From contig NC_134429.1 of the NCBI RefSeq assembly GCF_030867145.1, positions 19,391,115 through 19,455,114 of the forward strand: 64,000 bases of DNA, read 5' to 3'. This DNA is from Opisthocomus hoazin (lineage: Eukaryota; Chordata; Aves; Opisthocomiformes; Opisthocomidae). The position numbers and the translations under genes were made by a program. Position 1 is the first letter of the stretch, and each line of letters starts with the position of its first letter. Shown here piece by piece: positions 1 through 11,345 of this stretch. Under the pieces are notes generated by a model, which was given only the letters and a program-made list of their open reading frames with translations, did no database searches and was not told where the DNA came from.

Positions 1-3000
1 AACCTCTTTTTCAGCAAGTGCACTCACCTCAGTTGAACTCCAAAGCTTGTTACAACGAGATCACATGCACTACTCATGTGCCCATGAGTTTGCAGACTTA
101 ACTGCAGAACCTGAAACAGCCATTGCATTTCCCTCCAAAGACTCTCAGAGCTCACTGCAAATACTACTTCTCATCTGGGACCCAACTGCTGCTGAAAGCA
201 GAGATCAACACGGGACTACACTAACGAAGCACTAACACTTGGCAGAGTTGTCACCACTCAGTTTCAGGCACTGAGAGGAGAAATAACATCAATCCATGCA
301 GACCGAGACATGAACTTTTATCCACACATTTCTTCCATGTCCTTGTTATTTTGGGATCTCACAACATGCTTATTATATTAAGATATTTTCAGCTTACTGT
401 ACAGCTGTAATAGTACAGCTTCTCTTCTTACAATGGCCAGTAGTAAGTGTCACTACTTATTAAAGCAAATGCAGTAAATCCTGCAGTACCATTGCAGCTG
501 GAAGTGGTGAAGATTTCCAGGGGACCAGTCACTAACTCTGACACATCCCCTTCCACAACATGTAGTCAGAAAATAATTAGCACCAGTGCCTTCTTAGGAG
601 ACTACTTTGAAAATGTCTTACGCCATTCAACCAACATAAAAAACAATCACCCCACCATGGGCACCAAAAAAAGAAAAGCCAAGCCCAAAACATGCTACCC
701 CACCCCAAACGCCACACTGTTAAACAGCAGGAGCACAAGCATTGCTAACTAATTTTGGTTATGAAATCTTTAAAACATTAACAACTTTGTAATTCGCATT
801 ATCAGTGATAAGCTGTCAAATGAAAGCGCTTTAATATAAAAATGTTAAAATATTTCCTTCTTCTTGAGGGTTTATTAATACAATTTAAGATTTCTCCAAT
901 TGAGCAATATAAATCTCAATAACTCAGCACATTTAGCTGCTGACAGATAATGCCAGTAGAGAAGCTGTGACTAGCAACTTCTGCTAACTGGAAGGGTGCA
1001 ACTTCAGTTCTCTTACATGGTCAACACTGACCTACAAATCGTAACATCAATACAACACTGAAGTTTCAGCTACCAGAGTTTCAGTATTTAAATCTGTTTA
1101 CTGCCACTAAGATATCTCATATTGACACTCCTAATTTTTTAACACACTTAGTTTCCTAAAACACAGGACATATATGTGGCTTCAGAACCTATCAGTTTCT
1201 TAGAAGTTTTCCTTATCGGTAGTAACACAGAGTCCCTGAACTCAGAAGACTGAGATAGGATATCTACACCTTAAGAGCCTGAAAATACAGAGTTACCAGA
1301 GCACCTCCTATACACTGCGAGAGTCTGAAACGGTAACTTCCTTTTAAAGGCTACTGTGTACTACCAAATAAATGTGCACAAATGAAAATGGTGAAGTTGC
1401 TGAATAATAAAGTTTGGTAATAAGAGAAGTGTTACCCTTCCACCTTCCTCTTCTATGTTTGAAGGAGAACCATGGCCTAAGTCTGCATACTCTATGGCAA
1501 AAAAATAAGACCTACATACAAATTATATTTGTAAAAGCAAGAAATGTAGGATAAGATTTGACCTAGGGACTGGTTGCAGATGGACATCCTGTTTGACAGC
1601 TTTTAAGGACAGTTTATGGCTTTCTGCATAGTCCTTACCCCTCTTCCTCTCTTCCCTTTGCTTTAAGGTCTCAACATAACCCTGCAGGGATGGTAACTAT
1701 TCTATTCACAAACTTCAAAAGACCTTCAGTCTGACTTCTGCTGGAAGATTAGAACAGAATGTTTAAAACCTCCTTAGTCAGAAAATATGAAAGCACACTA
1801 CAAAGCAAATGGAAAATCACTGAACCAAGGTAACAGCAGAAACTGATAGATTGATTATTCGGATACAAAAAACATCTAATGCAGACATTTGTTTTCCAGA
1901 GGTGCAAGTGGCTGCACAGAGATATCAAGTACAGCAAGGATGAAATTCAGGTTGGCGAGTGAGACTCATTGCAAACCCTTTTGGAATGAACGAACCACTG
2001 CAATCTAAAAAGGCCAAAAAAAAAAAGAAAGTAACTCTTCTTATCTAGTATGTTAAGTTTAATGAAAGAAAAACAAATGCCAAGAAACACCACCACCCCC
2101 CAAACTGCTGAAGCGTGGGAAGAAAGAATGTATTAACCTTCGGTTTTCTGAGTCCAAAAGAGAACACCATGATGTTATAAAATGCAAGCACATTATGAAG
2201 TTAAATCAAGCCTGTTTAAACCACTTCATAATTTCACGCATTAAAAAGGATAAACTAGCAAGAAGAAACATAAAGACAAGAAGTGACTGACTGCAGATAC
2301 TTCCAACAAAAGCCTACCAGGTAAATCGAACATTTCACCCAGATGTTGTATGTAGAGGGCTAAATTATGTTTTACAAATGCATCAGAAGTTAAAATTCAG
2401 ACACTTCTGCAAGATTATTTTTGCTTTAAAAGGAAGTAGCATACAATTAAGATCAAGTTTTAGCAGGCACTAGGTAGGCCTAACTTTTGGAAAGTAAATT
2501 AAGCTTGCCTTATTTTATGTCTGACAGATATTTTCCTCTAAGTTGAAGAATGGAATAAGCACAGTTACTGATACAAATTCTACATGAAAAATTTGGCTTA
2601 ACTAAAACCCGTAACCACTACAGCACTGCACAGACTAGAGAAGTTAACTCTGAAACCCGACTTGCAGCATTACAAAAATCTTAAAGATTCATCAAATAGG
2701 AGACAAACACTTGAACAAAAATTTTAATACGTTTCCTAGCATAAATATTTTCAAAAAAAAGCCTGAAGTACTTATGCAAGATCTTAGGCTACACATTACA
2801 AAGCACTGTTGATGAATGTTCATTAAGATGTTCAACGTTGAAGGCTGGACTCCAGACTTTGTGTTCAAAGTCACCCGCAGTTCTGTAGAACTTGCATCCT
2901 TTAAAGTCTTGCAATCCCTTAACAAAACACCTTGAAGTTTCATAATACCTCAACTTCTTCCCAACTCTTCTTCCTCTTTTAATCATGTGTTCTTTCAAAC

Positions 3001-4476
3001 TGTAGTGCAACATGCAGCAAGACACTACTCTGAACTGGTAAAGCAGACTGGCTTTGAGCCAATGCAGACATTTTCCTGAAGTTTACCAGCAAACGAACAC
3101 CCTCACTGCATGGGCTAGTTATTTCTTCAGAACAGCATCAGCAGTTCATCTCTATTTTATCACTTGTGCTATTCTTGCCGTAATTACATAGGATGTTGCT
3201 GAAAATAAACATTTTCCAAATACATACATTTTGTTAATTTTTAATTAAAATTTTAAGGGAGAAGAGACTTGTGAAAAACATTTCCCTGCCACGACTGCCA
3301 GCATAACATCAGTCACACCGGAAGTGATTTATTTCTTCTACAAAAACAGTGAGGAAGAAAAAGGCTAGACCTTAGAAGTAAATTTAACTTTGTCCTTAGT
3401 ACTCTGGTTTCAAATAAAACTCAGCTCCAGTACTATGAGCAGAAAAAAAACAAAGAATAGCACCCTTCCCCCCACCAGCAGCTACCGGTAACATCATGTT
3501 TCCATAGAACTGTCACAGGTAACATCTGATACCAAGTTTAAGCACTAACAGCACATCCTACGCTGCTCACAGTAAGATGGCTGCCAGACCAGATGCTTCC
3601 ATGACTTACTCAAGTCTGTTGTTTTTATTTAAATGTGACACACAATTTACACATAGTTGTTTAGCTTACTGTGCTAGGAATATGTGTATTTTAATGCGAA
3701 TGTTACTTTGCATAACAACAACAAAAAAAAAACCCTTTATCATGTTCCTGCAGTGCACAGGGGAGGTTTAGGAACATGAATTCAGGCAGATCCGGTCTCT
3801 CCTGTCCATCAGTCCGTCCCAGTCTCCCACCTCCCCTTCTGAACTCAGCCAAGCTGAAAAAACCTGCAGTGCTAAATAGATGAACCCTCATAATCTCAAT
3901 GACATTTAACATTCCGAATCAAATACTTGGTCCAGTTTTCCTGCAACAGGAAAAGGTTCCCTTTCAGTGCATAGAGCAGTTCCAGTCTTCTGGGGCATTA
4001 AAGTGCAAAAAAAAGAAAAAAAAAAAACAAACAAGAACAGAGGGAGAAGAGGAGCGTTTAAGTTTTCCGCTGCCAAGGCACGGGAGCTGTTCTGCGCCGG
4101 TCGAACTCGCCAGCTCGTGTTTCGCAGCGCTGGATCCCGAGGTCCGCCAGGACGGGGGAGCAGGCCCCACCGCCCCGGCGAGCCCCGCCCGGAGCAGGGT
4201 GCGGAGGAGCCGGGCTGCGAGCAGGCCGCAGCTCCCAGGCCCGCGGGCCTAGCAGGGTGAGGCGCGGGCCCCGAGCCCGGCCTCGGACCGCCCCGCCGCC
4301 CTGACAGCCCGCCCGAGCCCGGCGCCAGGGCAGGCAAGGCAGACAGGCTCCGCGCTAGGGCGGCCGAGGAAGCGGCCCCGCTGCGGCCCGGAGGCCGGGC
4401 GGCCGCCAGGGCCGAGACCGCAGCGGCGGGGCCCGGCGGCCGGAGGAAGGCAGGGGGTCGGGCGGGCCCCGGTTAC
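1..4476 (-). other. SSU72: SSU72 intron 1 (5' part only)
   Basis: This stretch follows the SSU72 first-exon donor on the minus strand and runs off the left edge. It is AT-rich up to about 4,050 and then rises into the CpG island. I looked for the second SSU72 exon (the part following the S at residue 27) and saw nothing matching it, so intron 1 extends beyond the window. An A-rich run lies near 4008-4030. No other gene, RNA gene or clear repeat was recognised here. Confidence 0.75.
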
Positions 4477-4880
4477 CTGAGGATGTTGTGCGCCTCCATG
4501 CTGCGGTTCTGGTTGCTGGAGCACACCACGGCCACGCGGAGCGGCGAGGAAGGCATGGCGGCGCAGGGAAGAGCCCGGCTCCCTCCCCGCGGCTCCCCAA
4601 CCCTCTCGGCCCCGGCCGCGACGCGCACAAAATGGCGGCGGGAGCGCGGCGGCGGGCGGTGCCGGGACGTGTCACCAGGGCCGCGCCGCCCCGCCGCGGC
4701 CAACCGCCGAGCCGGCGTCAGGGGGCGGGGGTCGCCGCCCACCCCGGAGAGCGAGGCGGGGCGGGAGCGGGGCCGCGCCGGGGGGCGGCCCCCGCCTGCG
4801 CTCGGCACTGGCCCGCTCTGCCGCGCCGCGGAACCGGCGGGCAGGACCTCCGGTATCAGGCCGGCAGCGGTCGACAGGCC
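4075..4880. promoter_or_regulatory. SSU72: CpG island / SSU72 promoter region
   Basis: The base composition changes sharply near 4,075 to very GC-rich sequence with many CG dinucleotides and ends where the CR1 element begins, near 4,882. It covers SSU72 coding exon 1 and about 325 bp upstream of its start codon. No TATA box is obvious, which fits a broadly expressed housekeeping promoter. The transcription start cannot be placed from sequence alone. Confidence 0.8.
4477..4556 (-). CDS. SSU72: SSU72 coding exon 1 (RNA polymerase II CTD phosphatase, N-terminal part)
   Basis: The exon encodes 26 residues beginning [12 protein letters not shown] plus the first two bases of a serine codon. As I recall it, this is identical to vertebrate SSU72. 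It carries the phosphatase P-loop C-x5-R (C12 to R18, CSSNQNRS), whose cysteine is the nucleophile in this family. SSU72 removes phosphate from Ser5 of the RNA polymerase II C-terminal repeat and works with the pre-mRNA cleavage/polyadenylation machinery in the nucleus. The exon ends at a consensus donor (CTCAG then GTAACC). The remaining exons lie to the left of the window. FNDC10 is upstream on the same strand, as in the human locus. Confidence 0.96.
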
Positions 4881-4881
4881 C

Positions 4882-5460
4882 CGGGTTGTCGAGGGAGGTT
4901 CTCGTCCCCCTCTGCTCTGCTCTAGTGAGGCCCCGTCTGCAGTGCTGTGTCCAGTGCTGGGCTCCCCAGTTGAAGAAAGATGAGGAGCTACCGGAGAGAG
5001 TCCAGCGGAGGGCTACGAGGATGGTGAGGGGACTGGAGCATCTCTCCTGCGAGGAGAGGCTGAGGGAGCTGGGCTTGTTCAGCCTGGAGAAGAGAAGGCT
5101 GAGAGGGGACCTTAGAAATGCCTCTAAATATCTGCAGGGTGGGTGTCAGGAGGACGGGGCCAGACTCTGTTCAGTGGTGCCCAGCGACAGGACAAGGGGC
5201 AACGGGCACAAACTGAAGCAGAGGAAGCTCCAGCTGAACATGAGGAAGAACTTCTTCCCTCTGAGGGTGACGGAGCCCTGGCCCAGGCTGCCCAGGGAGG
5301 CTGTGGAGTCTCCTTCTCTGGAGGTATTCCAGACCCGCCTGGACGCAGTCCTGTGCAGCCTGCTCTGGGTGACCCTGCTTGGGCAGGGGGTTGGACTGGG
5401 TGACCCACAGAGGGCCCTGCCAGCCCCGAACATTCTGTGATTCTGTGTGATTCTGTGTTG
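4882..5460 (+). mobile_element. CR1 LINE fragment, 5'-truncated, with ORF2 C-terminus
   Basis: This is the 3' part of a CR1 non-LTR retrotransposon. It contains the typical CR1 text around 'agagtccagcggagggc' and 'ctggagaagagaaggct' and ends in the ATTCTGTG-type repeated tail near 5430-5460. A reading frame that is open across the fragment to a stop at 5438-5440 corresponds to the C-terminal end of the CR1 reverse-transcriptase protein. The reverse-transcriptase and endonuclease cores are missing, so it cannot move by itself. The element abuts the SSU72 CpG island, about 325 bp upstream of the SSU72 start codon, and points away from it. Confidence 0.93.
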
Positions 5461-8400
5461 TTCTCAACGAGAGCCGCTGCGCAAGGGCTCGGGTGTTTAG
5501 AAGGGAAAACGGGTCACTTGGTGTGAATTGGCAAATCTTGCTGCCTGCTTAAACTGCAAACACCGCCTAACTCGCCAGCCGCTTGCCAGGAGGGAAAGGC
5601 CACCAGAAGAGTCACGGCACCGTTTATTTCCTCCCATCCAGCCGTGCTTCCCGGTGTTCTAAGCGGAGCAAGGGGCTGGACACAGGTCTGCTGCTGGCCC
5701 CACTGCTGATCCTCCCGGACAGCCCGCCGTTCGCACGCAGCCTCCTGCCCCAGAATGGTAGCACGCTGTCCTGACCGACTGCTCGGCCATCAGGTGCCTT
5801 CCTCCAGTGCAGGTCCAGCTTCGGGGACAACCGTGAGGCGCAGAAAGGCACCTGAAGGAAACCGGCCGAGGGCTAGCACAAATCAGGGAGCAGCTGCGAG
5901 AAAAGGTCCGGCTTTCCTATTAATCACCATTAAATGCTGTGGATTTGTACTACTCTGCTGTAAACAAGGACACACGTACAGCGTTTTGCTGGATAAACAT
6001 TCACATCCTCACGTAAATTAAGCATAACGTAGGGATGTAGAAAACCCCCGATGGCATACCCGACCGGGTTAGCGCTTTCACAGCTGACCGCGGCCTTGTG
6101 CTTCTACCGCGTAAGCAAGCGGCTCTTTCAGAGTCGAACGCAACAGCTACAAGATTCCAGCAGACACCAGCAGCGTCTCTATTTGGTACTCCTGTAGTTC
6201 TGAAGAGTCTCGGGCACACGTACCATTAGGTTTCACCTCCGTGTGCCAAACAGAGAGACAGAAATGTAATAATTTGCTGTGACCACAACAGGCGATGCGT
6301 TCTAATCAACCGCAGCTCCAAGTCTCCTAACGTAGCCGCTAAACAGCCCTGTCTCATTTTTCCAGGCAAATTTTCCAACATCCAGAAAGAAATTACTCCA
6401 AATTGACAATGTAAGGTCTTGGGCTTCCCCTTCTTCTTCCCTATTGCCATATTTCACACCCAGATAATTCCCATGTGCCTGGCAGTGTAAGCCACATCCT
6501 CCATTAGTCTGTTTTCAGCAGGATGTGGTTCAGGCAATCGCTTTTTCCCCGAAAAGCAGGGTGTTCTGGCCACTTGCCTTCTCAGCACTAGGTGGCAGCC
6601 AGAGGTTGCAGTGGGGCCACGGAGCTGGGCCGTGGACGGAAGGTCCTGGGAAGCGGCGTTTGGATGGAGAGCTGAAACAGCCCTACAAACAAATAAACTG
6701 GGTTTGACACCCTGGACCAGTCCCATCTCCGTGTCTGTGCCCAGAACACTCTGTGCTGAGGACTCTGCAGTGAAGATGAGGCAGACGTATGCTTTCTGTT
6801 ATGTTTAATTGCGGAATTCTGCATTTTAGGAGTAAACTCTCATGCTTTTACTAAAAACTGTTCAAATAAGAATGGCCCAAACTAGGTGTTATTTCTGTAC
6901 CTGCCGACAGGTAAAATGCACTGATTTCAGAATTGTTTTGCTCACCTACAGGTCAAAATGATCATGGCACTCCTTGCTCAGCCCAGACCAATTCCATTTT
7001 TCTCCGAGGCTTTCGTCATCTTTTCCCCTTTCCATATCATTGTGCTTTTCCACCTTGGTTTACTTGCACTGTTTCAGCAGACTCCAATACTCTCCAGTGC
7101 TCGAGAAATGAGACAGCAAGGAGAGATGAGAAACCAAAGCTTCAGCAGGACGTAGCGGTTTCCTCCTTCGTTCCAGCAAAGGTCCTTTTAGAGCAGTGAG
7201 AGGACATTAGCAGGTTGGTGAGGTGGAAGCTTATCTCTTGGAGTTTACAAGGCTATTTCTGCTGCTGGTGCAGAACACAAAGGAAACCAACTCCAGTTGG
7301 AATGTGCATGCGTGTGTTTTGTCCAAGCACAAAACTTGTCTGTTAAAATTTGACACCATGAGAACAGCCACATGCTCTAAGCACAAGTCTGGTCCATCTC
7401 GTCACAGGTCCTACCCTGGCAGTTCCAGGGCTGCGAGCGGAGCTGAGAAGCTGTTTGGTGCCACTGTGGTTAACATACCTGGGGGAAAGTGAATAGTGGT
7501 AACAAGAGAGATTGCATTAAGCAGACACCTGGTCCCCAGCTCCTGGCAATTCCAAAACATTGAAAGCGAAATAAAAAGAATGCTCATTACTAAAAATCTG
7601 CCATTGATGTTACTTTGTGCCAGATTTGGTTGCATTGGCCCTGAGCTGAATCACAGGCAGGACAAATTCTTGGAAATTACTTTTTATCATAGCCCTCTAC
7701 CTCTATTTATCTGGTCTCAGACAGATAGAATGAATTTCTTATCAACCGCCTACTACAAACTGCGATCTGAGAGCAACTCTGTGACAAAATCAATTTGATA
7801 TTAAAATGAGTGCAAGTTAAATGGATCCATCAAGATGCTAAGTGCTTCCTGCCACGGGAACAAGCATCTTACATTCTTGCTGAATTCAATATAGCCGTTG
7901 GACAATGAATATTTTACAGGATGAGGTTTTAAAAAGTACTTATGAAATTTGGAACTGTATTAAAATGGTGACTGGGGCCTCATCTTCTTTCTACCTTGGA
8001 CCGAATACAAGATGAAACAACTAGTGGTGCAATTAAAAACTTTTTTATTATCATGTGGGAACAGCCGTTTAGACCCCCAGCCTGTTCTTAAGATAGTTGC
8101 TTATGCCATCACTCCACACCGACCTCAGCAACTCCAGGAGCTCTGGCCATGAAGTTGGATCAGTTTCGCTCTAGCTTGAGACGATTCATATCAGGAATGC
8201 ACAGTCCACAGGGTGGGGACAGCATTAAAATTTAGATTCATCCATATCAGGTTGCAGCTGGTGTGGCCTCTGGGGTTACCCTTTTTGTGACACTGCACAA
8301 TATCAGGAAGGGAAAGTTCTTATTATTCTGTAAGTTTCATCTTTAGGGGGATACTCATGTTAAATGCTTAACTTCAGGTATTCTGAATTCTCCCCCCCCC

Positions 8401-10120
8401 AAAAAAAAACTTTCCTGTGACCACCATTTTATATGAAACTTTTGCACCTCACTGTGATCTTCTGAATCATCACCCAAATTAGATTCCAAAAGCAGCCTAA
8501 GAGAGATGGTATGTCTACTGCTATGGTTGCCTACGGGCAGAGCACCATACGCATTAGCCCTCTTCTTCCACTCCTGTGTCAGCCATAGCCTTTGAGTTTA
8601 AAAGTGTCATCTCAGTCCCGCCTGGAGCAATTACATGGAGCTGCTGACAAGTGAAACAAATATAGTTACACTCTACCAAACCAGTGTCATGATTCTAGCA
8701 GGCCAAACAAATTGCCATCAGGACTGCAGGCAGCAGGTCAAGCTATTTGCCATGTATTCCTGTGACAGGAAATTTATAATATAATGGAAGCGTTATATAC
8801 AAGGACTATTAAAGAAGATAGTACAGTTAACAGTTATTTAATTTTCATTCTAATTCTTTTCAGTATTTATTAGTTTACCATTCATTCAGTCTAAGACAGA
8901 ACTGAGACTCCTACCCTTGTAAGCTTTATTATGTAAAATACATCATTAGAAAGTGGTCAGCAGAGAGATGAAACTCTGAAAGTACTTGGGAAGCTTAACT
9001 GAATGTGACTCCAGCTCTGTTTCAGGAAGGCAACGGAAGAGTGAGCGCTGAAGTAAAAACACAGGACTTAGGCCTCTAAAGAGAATGACAATAAAGAATT
9101 GTTATGAGATGGATAGGATCATACTATACTATAGGCAATACTGCCTGCAAATAAAACACAAATTCCTTAACAATACTGAGTGACTAAGATTAACGAGCAA
9201 AAATTAAATTGGAAAAATCCCTGCTTTTTCTACAAAAATGAAAAACCTTTATAAGAAAAGAATATCTGATAGGACATTTACAAATGAGCTTTTTCTTAAG
9301 ATGCCCACAATTATTTCTAAAAACATTTCCAGAAACCTCGCTCCAAAGATGAAAGCTCCAGACGTACCTCTAATATTATTGTATGCTGGAATTAACAACT
9401 CAAAACACAAACCTTGCAAATGTGAGATTACCTAAGGCAGAAGAATTTAGGACATAAATATTCCAAAAGCAAGAACTAAAATAACCATCTCCTGCTGCAT
9501 TTATCCCAGGAAAAATTTTATTGCACTAGAGCAGAAATCTGGGACACAAAGACCCAAGATAATTATACATTGGTCCCAGCATTCACATGCATCTGCTTGC
9601 TCTTAAAAAGTATCCCTACAGAAATAAGGTCCAGCAAAGGATATGTGGGCAAAATACCTCCACACTTATGTGGGGAAATGCAAAAATGACAAAATTTATA
9701 ACCTGAAAATTCAGAGACAGCATGAATGAAGGAAGGAGAAGATAACAGGCCATAGGACAAAATAACCAGCTGAATATATATCAGGAATTTTTCTCATACA
9801 CAACTAGTGCTCCAGAAGATAAACCATCTACAGGCATGTTTTCACGCAGATCTTGCAGCCACATTATAGAATAAAAGGAGATATGGGAAATAAGACAAAT
9901 ACTAATGACAGATAAAACCACACCAAAAATGGAACATGCAGGAGACAAAAAGGAGAATAGTATCTTAAAAAAAGCCCTGGTGCAGAGACCAGGAAACAAA
10001 CATTATTCTTGGTGAAAAAGTATTCTATTGGTTTTGATGTCTGAAAAGCATAAATACAATCTATAGAGGGAGTTAGGAAATAAATATACAAGAAGAGACA
10101 TTAGACACAAGAATAAAAAA
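5461..10120. other. Intergenic, no gene recognised (SSU72-FNDC10 interval)
   Basis: The first kilobase is moderately GC-rich and the rest is AT-rich. Open frames here are short and match no family I know. A C-run followed by an A-run at about 8392-8409 is the only simple-sequence feature that stands out. I see no tRNA, no CR1 tail and no splice-flanked coding segment. Confidence 0.6.
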
Positions 10121-10569
10121 TAATGCCTTCTCAGAAGAGAAAAAAGACCTCATTGCAGCACCAGCTCTGGCCAGTCCCAAACACTAATGCCTCCCGTTCT
10201 CCCAAAGGGAGAGAGGTACAACGCCACATCCAGCCCACCGCCTCGCCGCTCCGGGCAACAAGAGGGCTCGGGAGCAACCGGGACCGCGGATCTGCGTCCC
10301 AGGCCCTACCTTCAGAGCAGAGCCGCTCCCCAGGGCCCCTCTCCGCCATCCCCTCCGACTGCCATCACTGCCCTCGTAACCAGCCTGCAGATTCTTCTCG
10401 CTCGTTGCTTGCAGTTTCTCCAAAGCCTTCCTCCTCTTGCTTACTTTGGCATGGCAGGAGCAAGAGAAATACAGGAGACAAGATCAGGACATCAAAGAAA
10501 CAACTCTATTCCGCAGCCCAGGTGGATGTCTAGCGAGGCAGGACTCTCCCTGCCCAGGAACGGGTGCTT
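10121..10569. other. GC-rich intergenic patch, function unknown
   Basis: Within AT-rich flanks, roughly 10190-10380 is GC-rich and contains several CG dinucleotides, forming a small CpG-rich patch. On the minus strand a splice-donor-like string (CTGAAG then GTAGGG) occurs near 10305-10315. Together these could mark a promoter and first exon of a noncoding RNA, but nothing in the sequence proves transcription. Long open frames here reflect composition. Confidence 0.35.
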
Positions 10570-11345
10570 CTGCTCTCCTCAGTGCTTCCTAAACATATTT
10601 TCCGCCCTCCCATTAACACTTTTCTCACCTCTGTGCTTTCTGAGAAATTCTTTCCCCGCTATCACCTCAGCACTTCCAAAGAAAACCTTTTCCTTTCTCT
10701 CCCATGAGCACTTCCCACAAATGCCTTTCACCTCTTTCTCTTCAGTCCCTCCCAGCTAATTCTTCCCCCCCTCCCTTTCTGCTTTGCACGAAAGCCTTTT
10801 CCCTCCAGCGCATTCCACGGAAAGCCTTTCCCTGCTAGTCCCTCGACATTTCCCCACAAAACCTCTCCTCCCTCATGCATTCAGCGCTTCCCGACACCGT
10901 TTCCCTCTCCCTCCCCTCAGCACTTCCAGACGAGCTTTTTCCCGCCTTTTCCCGCCTTTCAGCCCCAGCTCACACAACTGCGCCTCCTGGTAAAACCTCT
11001 CCCCCTCTTCTCTTGCATTTCCCATTAAAAAACCCTTTCCTCGCTATTCCCTCGACTTTCCCCACAAAACCCTTCCCTCCCCTTCGCTGTTATGGCAGCG
11101 CGCTCCTCTCTCCTCAGCCCTTCCCACCTCACCTTGCCCTGCTGCATGCCAACGCAGCCCCGCGTCTCCCGCCAGAACGCGTCCCCTCTCTCCCCTCAGC
11201 GCTTCCCGCCAAAAGCCTTTCCCCCTTTCCTTCCTTTCCTGAGCGCCTGCCTCCCTCCCAGCAAAATGTTTTTTTCCTTCTTTTTTCTTCACTGCTCTTC
11301 GGCACAGCCCAGCCGTGTTTCCCCTGCTGCGCTCTCCACTGAAAC
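10570..11345. repeat. Degenerate pyrimidine-rich tandem array (minisatellite-like)
   Basis: About 780 bp are strongly C/T-rich on the plus strand and are built from diverged copies of a unit of roughly 35-40 bp. The core resembles 'tcagcacttccc', then an A-rich stretch of about 8 bases, then 'ccttttccctctccctc'. Clear copies start near 10664, 10700, 10880, 10918, 11106 and 11197. A longer block (10824-10875) recurs about 212 bp later (11036-11085), sharing 'ccctcga..tttccccacaaaac', which suggests a higher-order period. Few stop codons fall in pyrimidine-rich sequence, so the long open frames across it are not evidence of a gene. Confidence 0.7.

Noticed and set aside
4483-4983. Plus-strand frames in the SSU72 promoter
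   Set aside because: They are antisense shadows of the CpG island that run into the CR1 element.
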